Below are positions 21,326 through 29,928 of a stretch of DNA of 32,622 bases, piece by piece. Position 1 is the first letter of the stretch. Every line of letters begins with the position of its first letter. The DNA lies in the NCBI GenBank assembly GCA_010672425.1, contig JAAHGR010000016.1, positions 20,410 through 53,031 of the forward strand, written 5' to 3'. The notes under the pieces are model-generated. The model did no database searches. It saw nothing but the letters and a program-made list of their open reading frames with translations, and was not told the DNA's origin. The translations under genes were made by a program, and so were the position numbers. The stretch comes from Symploca sp. SIO2E6. Its GTDB lineage: Bacteria; Cyanobacteriota; Cyanobacteriia; Cyanobacteriales; Coleofasciculaceae.

Positions 21326-21557
21326 GGACAACTTGCCGCGATCACCTATTCAATTGTGGCACTATTAGCGAGCAAGATGCTCGCACTACTGAATTTGCTG
21401 ATAAAGGAAATTAAATTTCGAGCAAAAAGTGCGATCACTTATTCAATTGTGGTACTGTCCTACGGTTTCGTTACTATCAGCTTTGGGCAAAATAATCTCC
21501 GCAATTTGGTTGTGTTTGCTGCTAGTATTTGCTATTATTGTGAATAATGGAAAAGGT

Positions 21558-21894
21558 GTGCGCCTATAGACAAATATAGAATAAAAAAATAGCTCACCGT
21601 GGAACTGGCATCCTGCCAGTATAGAGGTAGAAACGGATAAGCGATCGCATCTAATAGTTATCTCGTTTCCTAATTAAGGAAATTGCATTTGGGACAAATT
21701 GCCAAAATTGCATATATTCCACATATTGCGCCTATTGTAGGGGCGGGTTTAGGGATAACTTATCGCATTTGACCCAAATATTGGGATCAAAACCCGCCCT
21801 GACGACGCCACTGGTTAGCGATCACTTACAGTACCGGTGAAGTTGAGCCGATAACCCAATTTGTTTTTGGTGGAGCTACTATCTATAGGCGCAC
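21558..21894. repeat. Inverted-repeat-bounded noncoding segment (possible decayed mobile element)
   Basis: GTGCGCCTATAGA (21558-21570) / TCTATAGGCGCAC (21882-21894), perfect 13 bp. Confidence 0.5.
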
Positions 21895-21968
21895 GGCTAT
21901 TCTATTATTAGATAATAATAGCAAATTTACCACAAAGACACAAAGAGTACAAAGAGATATAGCAATAA

Positions 21969-23615
21969 TCAGATCTTGCAACTCAAATCCCCAGCCTTCT
22001 GACTAAATCGGAGATTTTCCCCGTAGTCCACCGGACAATCAATCACCGTAGGCACATCTTGAGCCATTGCTTCTTGTAGAGTCGGAATCAAATCTGCTAC
22101 AGAATTTACCCGGTAGCCTTTTAAGCCCATACTTTCAGCAAATTTGACAAAATCTGGATTACCAAAATCCACAAAAGCTGATTTCCCAAAATGATTGTGT
22201 TGCTTCCAGCCAATCAAACCATAGCCACCATCATTAAAAACTAGAGTGACAAAAGGTGTACCTACCCGTAGTGCAGTTTCTAATTCCTGGCAATTCATCA
22301 GAAATCCCCCATCACCAGTAACTGCAACGACATTGAGATCTGGGTTAACTAATTTGGCGGCTAGTGCTCCCGGCATGGCAATACCCATGGCCGCAAAGCC
22401 ATTGGAAATGATACAAGTGTTGGGGCGATCGCAATGATAGTGACGAGCCATCCACATTTTATGAGCACCAACGTCAGAAATCACAATATCCTCTGGCGTC
22501 ATTACCTGCCGCAGGTCATAAATTAGTTTTTGGGGTTTAATGGGAAAGCCGTCATCGTTAGCATAACGTTCATAATCTTCACGAATTTCTGACCGTAAAT
22601 CCACAGCAAATGGTGTCGGCTTACCCTCTCGGTCTCCCTGTTTCATAATTTCTTGGAGGGAGTCAGAAATATCCCCTACTACTTCCACTAAGGGAATATA
22701 GCTACTATCAATTTCCGCTGGGGTTGTACCGATATGGATAATGGGGATCTTGCCCTCTGGATTCCATTTTTTCGGAGAATATTCAACCAAGTCATAACCG
22801 ACAGCAATGATTAAATCTGCTTGCTCAAAAGCACAAGTCACATGGTCACGCTGTTGCAGTCCTACCGTCCATAATGCTAGAGGATGAGTGTAGGGAATCA
22901 CACCTTTACCCATAAAGCTACTAACTACCGGAATATTCATCCGGGTGGCAAACTCCGTCAGTTCATCACTAGCATGAGCACGAATCGCACCATTACCCAC
23001 CAAAATTAAGGGATTTTGGGCTTTAGAAATCGCTACTGCTGCTTTACCCAAACTGCGAAAAGAAGCAAAAGTTTTTTCCCGGCTATCTTTGCTCAGAGGT
23101 TGACCAGTTACCTTCATTGCCGCAATGTTTTCTGGCAAATCAATATGAACTGCTCCTGGTTTTTCACTCTGGGCAATTTTAAATGCCTTACGGACAATTT
23201 CTGCCGTATTACTAGGGCGAACAATTTGGGTAGTCCATTTAGTAACCGGAGTAAACATTGATACCAAATCCAAATACTGGTGGGATTCGATATGCATCCG
23301 GTCTGTGCCTACTTGACCAGTAATTGCCACTACCGGCGCTCCATCCAGGTTAGCATCAGCAACTCCTGTCATCAAGTTGGTAGCACCAGGACCAAGAGTG
23401 GACAGACAAACTCCAGCCTTACCCGTGAGCCTGCCATAAAGATCCGCCATAAAGGCTGCACCCTGCTCATGGCGGGTAGTAATAAACTTAATTGAAGAAT
23501 GTCTGAGAGCCTCTAATACGTGCAGATTTTCCTCCCCAGGAAGTCCAAAAACGTACTCTACGCCCTCATTTTCCAAGCACTTGACTAACAGTTCCGCTGT
23601 GTTCATCTCTCCCAT
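21969..23615 (-). CDS. Acetolactate synthase-type ThDP enzyme, large subunit (AlsS-like)
   Basis: 548 aa; YVFGLPGEENL, RHEQGAAFMADLYGRLTGKAGVCLSTLGPGATNL, GDGGFLMNCQELETALR. Confidence 0.9.
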   Translation of the reverse strand: MGEMNTAELLVKCLENEGVEYVFGLPGEENLHVLEALRHSSIKFITTRHEQGAAFMADLYGRLTGKAGVCLSTLGPGATNLMTGVADANLDGAPVVAITGQVGTDRMHIESHQYLDLVSMFTPVTKWTTQIVRPSNTAEIVRKAFKIAQSEKPGAVHIDLPENIAAMKVTGQPLSKDSREKTFASFRSLGKAAVAISKAQNPLILVGNGAIRAHASDELTEFATRMNIPVVSSFMGKGVIPYTHPLALWTVGLQQRDHVTCAFEQADLIIAVGYDLVEYSPKKWNPEGKIPIIHIGTTPAEIDSSYIPLVEVVGDISDSLQEIMKQGDREGKPTPFAVDLRSEIREDYERYANDDGFPIKPQKLIYDLRQVMTPEDIVISDVGAHKMWMARHYHCDRPNTCIISNGFAAMGIAMPGALAAKLVNPDLNVVAVTGDGGFLMNCQELETALRVGTPFVTLVFNDGGYGLIGWKQHNHFGKSAFVDFGNPDFVKFAESMGLKGYRVNSVADLIPTLQEAMAQDVPTVIDCPVDYGENLRFSQKAGDLSCKI

Positions 23616-23667
23616 CTGACTCTCCCCGAAAAATTAATTTACCCTGATGTTGATCAGACTCAAATGT

Positions 23668-23723
23668 AGGAGGCAGGAGGCAGGAGGCAGGAGGCAGGAG
23701 GCAGGAGGCAGGAGGCAAGAGGC
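23668..23723. repeat. STRR heptamer (AGGAGGC)8
   Basis: Eight 7-bp units (last AAGAGGC). Confidence 0.97.
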
Positions 23724-23770
23724 AGCATCAATGAAAAAATTTTCATTACTATGCATGAAAGTAGACTCTT

Positions 23771-23840
23771 CCCAATTCCCAATTCCCAATTCCCAATTCC
23801 CAATTCCCAATTCCCAATTCCCAATTCCCAATTCCCAATT
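23771..23840. repeat. STRR heptamer (CCCAATT)10
   Basis: Ten perfect 7-bp units. Confidence 0.98.
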
Positions 23841-23856
23841 CTAAGGTGCTGCAGCT

Positions 23857-24198
23857 TTAATACTTCACACCTCGATATGTCTTCCCGATCGTCCGTGAGT
23901 TACCTTCGTGCGATCGCGGCAAAGGTTGGGGAACATTTGAGTATTCTGTACCTCGATATTTAGTTGTGCTTCTTTCTAAGGTGGTAGATTGAGGAACAAT
24001 TCTGAGTACTCCCTCAGAAATAATCACCTGGTTACAAGTTAACAAACTTTTTAAAGTCTCCCAGGTCTCTGCTGGGTGCTGTTTGAGCCATTTTTGCACT
24101 ATTAAGGTGGCTTTGGAAGGCTGAAGACTAAAGCGCATCAAAAAGATAGCAAGTACTTGTTCCTTGCTCACCATCATTCTTTCTGCTGAAATATCCAT
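23857..24198 (-). CDS. Hypothetical small protein with two C-terminal YRG(T/V)(E/K)Y motifs (DUF4278-like)
   Basis: 113 aa; TKYRGTEY and KTYRGVKY resemble the short DUF4278 core; assignment by eye. Confidence 0.5.
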   Translation of the reverse strand: MDISAERMMVSKEQVLAIFLMRFSLQPSKATLIVQKWLKQHPAETWETLKSLLTCNQVIISEGVLRIVPQSTTLERSTTKYRGTEYSNVPQPLPRSHEGNSRTIGKTYRGVKY

Positions 24199-24316
24199 AG
24201 GTGGTATCTTAATTCTAAGATTATTTTCAATAAGTCAAGCTCATATCTTCAAGCTTATTCATTTGCTCAGGTAAAAACCATTGATTCTATAAAACTTTAC
24301 AAATACTTTAAGGAAT

Positions 24317-24350
24317 GGGAATTGGGAATTGGGAATTGGGAATTGGGAAT
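24317..24350. repeat. STRR heptamer (GGGAATT)5
   Basis: Five 7-bp units (last partial). Confidence 0.95.
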
Positions 24351-24388
24351 CGGAAGTGTTTCATCCCATTCAAACCCTTACAAATAAC

Positions 24389-24437
24389 TAATGACCAATG
24401 ACTAATGACCAATGACCAATGACTAATGACCAATGAC
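24389..24437. repeat. STRR heptamer (TAATGAC/CAATGAC)7
   Basis: Seven 7-bp units, alternating variants, ending 7 nt before the thioredoxin stop. Confidence 0.95.
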
Positions 24438-24444
24438 GATCGAC

Positions 24445-24762
24445 TTAAAGCATAGTTTGTAATCGGGGTAAGAGTTGCTCTGCGGGAAGCAAACCCTCAA
24501 TACGCTCTACCGGTTGACCGTTTTTGAAGAGTACCAATGTGGGCAAAGCTTCAATTTGATACTCAGATGCTAGTTGTGGGTACTTGTCTGTGTCAATTTT
24601 AACAACTTGTAATTTACCCTTCAGCTGAGAGTTCACCGTTTCCAGGACAGGAACCATCATCTGACAGGGACCACACCAATTAGCATAAAAATCTACCAAC
24701 ACAGGTAAATCATAACCAGAGAGTAAGTCTTGGAAAGTAGTGAACTGTTTTGTGACTGCCAT
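24445..24762 (-). CDS. trxA: Thioredoxin
   Basis: 105 aa; VLVDFYANWCGPCQMMVP. Confidence 0.93.
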   Translation of the reverse strand: MAVTKQFTTFQDLLSGYDLPVLVDFYANWCGPCQMMVPVLETVNSQLKGKLQVVKIDTDKYPQLASEYQIEALPTLVLFKNGQPVERIEGLLPAEQLLPRLQTML

Positions 24763-24828
24763 AAAACTAAATCACCTTGTTAGTCATATGGCTCGATTCT
24801 AGTGCAAAATTCTTAGAGCACATAGTAA

Positions 24829-25608
<780 letters not shown>

Positions 25609-26048
25609 AAAGAAGAGTACGATCGCAATTAAAGCAGTTTGCTCTGCTATGCGGTACATTGTTGATCGCCCTCGCATCCCCCTTGGAATCCCCCTCCCGT
25701 CCCCCTTTGAAAGGGGGAAGCCAGAGGATGCTGCGTTTTTGGTTTCACGGTTCGCCAGAGGATGCTACTCCGAAAGGAGAACGCTTCGCGAACGCTTGTA
25801 CTTCCACTAGTAGAGTGCGATAAGCAGTTTGGTTAAAAGTAAGGGTCATTTTTCCATTTTCTGTTGACAAGTGCTGCTGTTTGTGGGACTATACCTAATA
25901 ATCGAATAGGTGTGGGCATATAAACTGTCTTCTCAGCCATTAGCTACGCTACCGATTAGTTATCGCTTGGGTGGGCTTTGTAGTTAAATTATCATCAATA
26001 AGGGTTAAGGATGATCCTCAACCTGCACCCTGCACATGTACGGAATTC

Positions 26049-26076
26049 AATTCTAAATTCTCAATTCTAAATTCTC
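26049..26076. repeat. STRR heptamer (AATTCTA/AATTCTC)4
   Basis: Four 7-bp units ending 1 nt before the ATG of the DUF433 gene. Confidence 0.93.
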
Positions 26077-26077
26077 A

Positions 26078-26320
26078 ATGTTTAGCTTAGACAGAATCAC
26101 CTTTAATCCCCACATCATGGCTGGACAAGCTTGTATTCGGGAGATGCGGATTCCAGTTTCGTTGATTGTGAACTTAGTGGCACATGGGAAACCTGTAGAG
26201 GAGATTTTAGAGGAATACCCTGATTTAGAGTCGGAGGATATTAAACAATCCCTGCTCTATGCAGCTTGGTTGACTAGGGAGCAAGTTTATCCTTTCAAAA
26301 CTGCTCAAACAGTGAAATGA
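26078..26320 (+). CDS. DUF433 family protein (probable antitoxin)
   Basis: 80 aa; GQACIREMRIPVSLIVNLVAHGKPVEEILEEYPDLESEDIKQSLLYAA. Confidence 0.9.
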   Translation: MFSLDRITFNPHIMAGQACIREMRIPVSLIVNLVAHGKPVEEILEEYPDLESEDIKQSLLYAAWLTREQVYPFKTAQTVK

Positions 26321-26679
26321 AGTTTTTAGCAGATATGGGAATTTCTCTTCGCACGGTAGCTTGGTTGCGGGATGCTGGCCATGAAATCGTCCATCTGCGT
26401 GAGCAAGGTTTGCAGAAGCTACCCGATGAGAGAATTTTAGCCAAAGCTCGGAACGAGGGGCGGGTTGTGTTAACTGTAGATTTGGATTTTAGTCAATTGT
26501 TAGCGATGAGTGGGGAATCTTTACCTAGTGTGATTTTATTTAGACTAGGCAACGAAAATTATAACCTGATTAACCAACGTTTGAGCGAGGTTGTTGGTCA
26601 ATGTACAGAGGATTTAGAGGCAGGAGCCATTATTTCCGTGAGTGATGAAGCCTTCCGAGTGAGGCGCTTGCCGATATGA
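26317..26679 (+). CDS. DUF5615 family PIN-like protein (probable toxin)
   Basis: 120 aa; MKFLADMGISLRTVAWLRDAGHEIVHLRE..., VVLTVDLDFSQLL; overlaps the DUF433 gene by 4 nt (ATGA). Confidence 0.9.
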   Translation: MKFLADMGISLRTVAWLRDAGHEIVHLREQGLQKLPDERILAKARNEGRVVLTVDLDFSQLLAMSGESLPSVILFRLGNENYNLINQRLSEVVGQCTEDLEAGAIISVSDEAFRVRRLPI

Positions 26680-26694
26680 TGAGTACAACTTGTC

Positions 26695-26731
26695 AATTGT
26701 TAAATTGTTAAATTGTTGAATTGTTGAATTG
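26695..26731. repeat. Short tandem octamer (AAATTGTT/GAATTGTT)
   Basis: About four 7-8-bp units downstream of the DUF5615 gene. Confidence 0.85.
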
Positions 26732-26914
26732 CTTGCTTGCGATCGCCTGTAGGGACGGGTAAGCGTGATAATTTAGGCCATTTCACCAAAATATTGTGAG
26801 CAAAACCCGCCCTGCCATAACCTCCCGGTTAAGTCAACCTATCCTCAGATTACTGGTTAAAGAGATTACCATCAATGTTAAGGGCGCAAGCATTGTTAAG
26901 GGCGCAAGCATTAA

Positions 26915-26934
26915 GGGCGCACGTCGGTGCGCCC
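26915..26934. repeat. GC hairpin, second copy of the tRNA-Pro-adjacent element
   Basis: GGGCGCAC-GTCG-GTGCGCCC followed by CTACGTTTT, same as 11532-11551, preceded by TTAAGGGCGCAAGCA repeats. Confidence 0.9.
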
Positions 26935-26995
26935 CTACGTTTTGGTTCACCAAATTCGCCTAAACCCTTCCGGCTCATATGTTAGATTTAAGTGT

Positions 26996-27283
26996 ATGAA
27001 GTTCAAGTGGGATGAACGTAAAAACCAAAGCAACCTTGCCAAGCATGGGTTTAACTTTACTGATGCTTTCCGTATATTCAACTTACCTATGCTTGTTGAG
27101 TTGGATGATCGCAATGATTATGGTGAAGATCGATGGATTGGTATTGGTTTACTGGATGGACGAGTGGTAATTGTTGTCTACACGGAACCTAATCAGGAAA
27201 CCATTCGTGTTATTTCACTACGAAAGGCACTGTCTTATGAACGCAGACGCTATGAAGAATACCTCAAGAACCGATTGGGCTAG
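26996..27283 (+). CDS. brnT: BrnT-family toxin
   Basis: 95 aa; MKFKWDERKNQSNLAKHGFNFTDAFRIF..., RVISLRKALSYERRRYEEYL. Confidence 0.93.
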   Translation: MKFKWDERKNQSNLAKHGFNFTDAFRIFNLPMLVELDDRNDYGEDRWIGIGLLDGRVVIVVYTEPNQETIRVISLRKALSYERRRYEEYLKNRLG

Positions 27284-27545
27284 AATTGATGCAATGAACG
27301 ACGAAGATATTGATACATCAGATATTCCACCATTATCAGAGGAGTTTTTTGCTAAGGCGCAATTGCGAATGCCATTGTCGGCAGTAACGACAACAGTCCA
27401 AGTCGATCCAGAGACTTTTGCCTGGTTTCAGGCACAGGGAGAAACGGCTCAACAGCAAATGTCTGTAGCTTTAAGGATTTATGCAGAGGCACACAAAGTC
27501 TATCGAGCATCTGGAACAAAACCGGCATCACAGACGGCGGATTAG
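27252..27545 (+). CDS. brnA: BrnA-family antitoxin
   Basis: MKNTSRTDWARIDAMNDEDIDTSDIPPLSEEFFAKAQLRMP...; overlaps brnT by 32 nt. Confidence 0.9.
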   Translation: MKNTSRTDWARIDAMNDEDIDTSDIPPLSEEFFAKAQLRMPLSAVTTTVQVDPETFAWFQAQGETAQQQMSVALRIYAEAHKVYRASGTKPASQTAD

Positions 27546-28001
27546 ATGTTTAATGTTGCCTGTCATCGAGAAAGAGAGTGAGCCAAGGCTGTTGAATTAG
27601 CTTATCAGGAAGCTCAATGGTAATTTGCACAGTTCAAGAGAATTGGGAAGAGTAACTTACTTTTTCCACTCTCATTGTAGCATTTCAGTTGTTTCACCAA
27701 TTACTAGGCTAGCGATCGCATTTATTCTAATTGAAAATTTACTGATTTTACTGATAATGCTCAATCGCGCCAAATTGCATCCTCATATTTGCCAAAGTCT
27801 TATCTTATCTAGCTTTGAGGGCAATTTTCATACCCTAATCTACACACCTCGGCAAATCGCTGAAACCCTCATTCTTTCGTTGATGTGTGTCGATGCCTTG
27901 CTGGGAAAGAATTTGAGGGGTGTATTTTTTCCATTTTTGGGCAAGATGTGTTACTATAATCAGAGGTGTGTAGATTTGACGGCTAAAACCCTTACTGGGT
28001 A

Positions 28002-28122
28002 ATATCAAGTCCGGATAATTACTTATAATTCCCGGATACCTTGCAACCTTCTTTCTTCCCTCCTGCCTCCTGCCTCCTGCCTTGTTGCAACCAAAGTGTA
28101 AGTATTCAACCGGACATGATAT
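28002..28122. mobile_element. Palindromic MITE-like element with an STRR core
   Basis: ATATCAAGTCCGG...(28002) / ...CCGGACATGATAT (28110-28122) imperfect TIRs, inner TTGCAACC/GTTGCAA arms, (CTCCTGC)3 at 28060-28080 in the centre. Confidence 0.6.
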
Positions 28123-28141
28123 AAGGTCTCTCAGACGAACT

Positions 28142-28375
28142 CCCTACCGGTTGGGTTAAATCGGATTAGTTGGAAACCGTAGACGGTCATAGACCTTGTT
28201 ACGCTGTTGACCCTACCGGTTGGGTTAAATCGGATTAGTTGGAAACGCTTGAGGTATTCGAGATCCCTCCGATAAGAACAGACCCTACCGACTGGGTTAA
28301 ATCGGATTAGTTGGAAACTTTTTCAGCTTATCAAGTTCACGCAGTAGGCGGTAACCCTACCGACTTGGTTAAATC
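28142..28375 (+). CRISPR. Short CRISPR array: three 36-bp repeats plus a truncated terminal repeat, three spacers
   Basis: Repeat CCCTACCGGTTGGGTTAAATCGGATTAGTTGGAAAC at 28142-28177, 28211-28246, 28283-28318 (GG/GT to GA/CT variant), partial 28355-28375; spacers 33, 36, 36 bp. Confidence 0.92.
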
Positions 28376-28404
28376 TCAGATCTTGCACCATTCTCGATAA
28401 CCCG

Positions 28405-28497
28405 CCAGGGGTTCAAACCCCTGGCTAATAGCTAAAGTCGTCTAAAGACGACTGGGTAAGAGTTTCAGTCCACTTAAGTGGACTTTAGCTATTAGCC
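28405..28497. repeat. Nested palindrome cluster (cruciform-capable repeat)
   Basis: CCAGGGGTTCAAACCCCTGG (28405-28424); outer arms GGCTAATAGCTAAAGTC (28423-28439) / GACTTTAGCTATTAGCC (28481-28497); inner hairpins GTCGTCTAAAGACGAC and GTCCACTTAAGTGGAC. Confidence 0.9.
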
Positions 28498-28604
28498 CAG
28501 AGTTTAAAGATGTTGTTGGCGAATTAAGAGGGGGTGAAACCCCTTCACTTTGTTCAAGTTCTGAATTGATAAGACTTTTAGCGCTTTGTCCAATAATGAA
28601 AGAC

Positions 28605-29333
28605 CTAACATCGTTGATCTAAACCAATAACTGCTACCCAATTACTTTGGGCTTCACCTCGTTTTCCCTCTGCCCACAAAGCAGCAGTTAGTGCTGCTCT
28701 GACATCGGGAAATTGGGGATATTGGCGAATGAGTTGACGCATAGTACGTATAGCTGCTTTCTTCTCCCCAATTTGATAGAGTGCTAGAGCATAGTTAGCG
28801 CGAGCCAAGGCAAAATTCGGAGCCAACTCAGCTGCGGTTTGGTAATTAGCGATCGCTTTTTGCCATTTTCCCATTCCTGCTTGAGCATTACCTAAATTAT
28901 TGTAAGCCATGGCATCCTTGGGGTTAAGTTCGAGTACCCGTTGGTAATCAGCAATTGCCTCTTCCCATCTTCTTTGTCCTTCATAAGCCGCACCGCGATT
29001 GAGATAAGGATCAGCGGCTGTTGGTGCTAATTCTATAGCTCGATTAAAATCAGCAACTGCTGCTTCTAGCTGATTCTGACCTACCCGAGAAATCCCCCGG
29101 TTACTCCAACCTACAGGATTTTCTGGCACAAGTTCAATTAGTTGACTCCAGTAATCTTCAGCACCAGAAAAATCACCTCTGTCTGTAGCCGCAAATGCTT
29201 CTTGTCTCAACTCATTTAGTTGTTGAATCTGAGCCTTACTCCAATTTTGGATCTGCACTTCCTGTGCTATGGCCTGCTCAGTCGAGCACCACACTAAAAG
29301 TATACAAATTAAGGTTATAATGGAGCGAATCAT
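28605..29333 (-). CDS. Tetratricopeptide repeat protein, predicted exported
   Basis: 242 aa; signal-like N-terminus, repeated TPR units (PVGWSNRGISRVGQNQLEAAVADFNRAIELAP...). Confidence 0.92.
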   Translation of the reverse strand: MIRSIITLICILLVWCSTEQAIAQEVQIQNWSKAQIQQLNELRQEAFAATDRGDFSGAEDYWSQLIELVPENPVGWSNRGISRVGQNQLEAAVADFNRAIELAPTAADPYLNRGAAYEGQRRWEEAIADYQRVLELNPKDAMAYNNLGNAQAGMGKWQKAIANYQTAAELAPNFALARANYALALYQIGEKKAAIRTMRQLIRQYPQFPDVRAALTAALWAEGKRGEAQSNWVAVIGLDQRC

Positions 29334-29339
29334 AATAGA

Positions 29340-29374
29340 TTTTAGATTTTAGATTTTAGATTTTAGATTTTAGA
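29340..29374. repeat. STRR heptamer (TTTTAGA)5
   Basis: Five 7-bp units just upstream of the TPR gene start; same unit as upstream of glmS. Confidence 0.96.
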
Positions 29375-29408
29375 ATTGAATCAATTACTCATTACTTGCA
29401 TCGCTATT

Positions 29409-29615
29409 TTAAGCAATCTGTAATATTTTTGGGTCTGGCAGTGGTTTTCCTGTCTGCTCATAACCATAGATCAGATCTTCTAAAACTTCCTTAGCATTTT
29501 CCAAAGCTTCTTCATAGGTTTCACCATGAGTGCGTGCGTAGTCTCCCCACTCTGGTAAACTTGCAACATAAGCCTCATCCGGGTCAGACCACTGAATTAA
29601 AATGCTGTATTTCAT
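29409..29615 (-). CDS. hicB: HicB-family antitoxin
   Basis: 68 aa; MKYSILIQWSDPDEAYVASLPEWGDYARTHGETYEEALENAKEVLEDLI. Confidence 0.9.
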   Translation of the reverse strand: MKYSILIQWSDPDEAYVASLPEWGDYARTHGETYEEALENAKEVLEDLIYGYEQTGKPLPDPKILQIA

Positions 29616-29617
29616 GC

Positions 29618-29836
29618 TTATTCTCCTTGCTGCATCTGTTCTAAATCTTTGAGTGCTACAGTGACTTGTTGTTCTTGGTAGGGCTTTGCATCACTACTAT
29701 CCTTACCAGATAAAACAATCGGCTCTGACAAAAGTTTATGAACCCAATAGGAATGACTGCCTTTGCCACGCTTTGGTAAAAGCGTAAATCCGGCTTGTTG
29801 TAGTAGTTGCTTCAGTTTCCTGACTTTTTTAGGTAT
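29618..29836 (-). CDS. hicA: HicA-family toxin, non-canonical ATA at the expected start (absent from ORF track)
   Basis: Open frame (I/M)PKKVRKLKQLLQQAGFTLLPKRGKGSHSYWVHKLLSEPIVLSGKDSSDAKPYQEQQVTVALKDLEQMQQGE*; 2 nt upstream of hicB; no ATG/GTG/TTG at the N-terminus. Confidence 0.75.
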   Translation of the reverse strand: MPKKVRKLKQLLQQAGFTLLPKRGKGSHSYWVHKLLSEPIVLSGKDSSDAKPYQEQQVTVALKDLEQMQQGE

Positions 29837-29893
29837 CCCAACTCATTAACTTAGAATTGATTATTATAGCAGTTCTTACATCTGCGAGATACA

Positions 29894-29928
29894 TCCAATT
29901 CCCAATTCCCAATTCCCAATTCCCAATT
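29894..29928. repeat. STRR heptamer (CCCAATT)4-5
   Basis: 7-bp units abutting the ruvB stop codon. Confidence 0.95.

Noticed and set aside
23634-23963. ORFs 23634-23831 (-), 23647-23844 (+), 23751-23963 (+)
   Set aside because: Translations are simply the heptamer repeats (NWELGIG, PNSQFPI, RRQEAGG); heptamers read in all frames without stops, so these are not genes
27625-28002. 125 aa ORF upstream of the CRISPR array
   Set aside because: No recognisable domain, runs through the inverted-repeat/leader-like region; more likely noncoding
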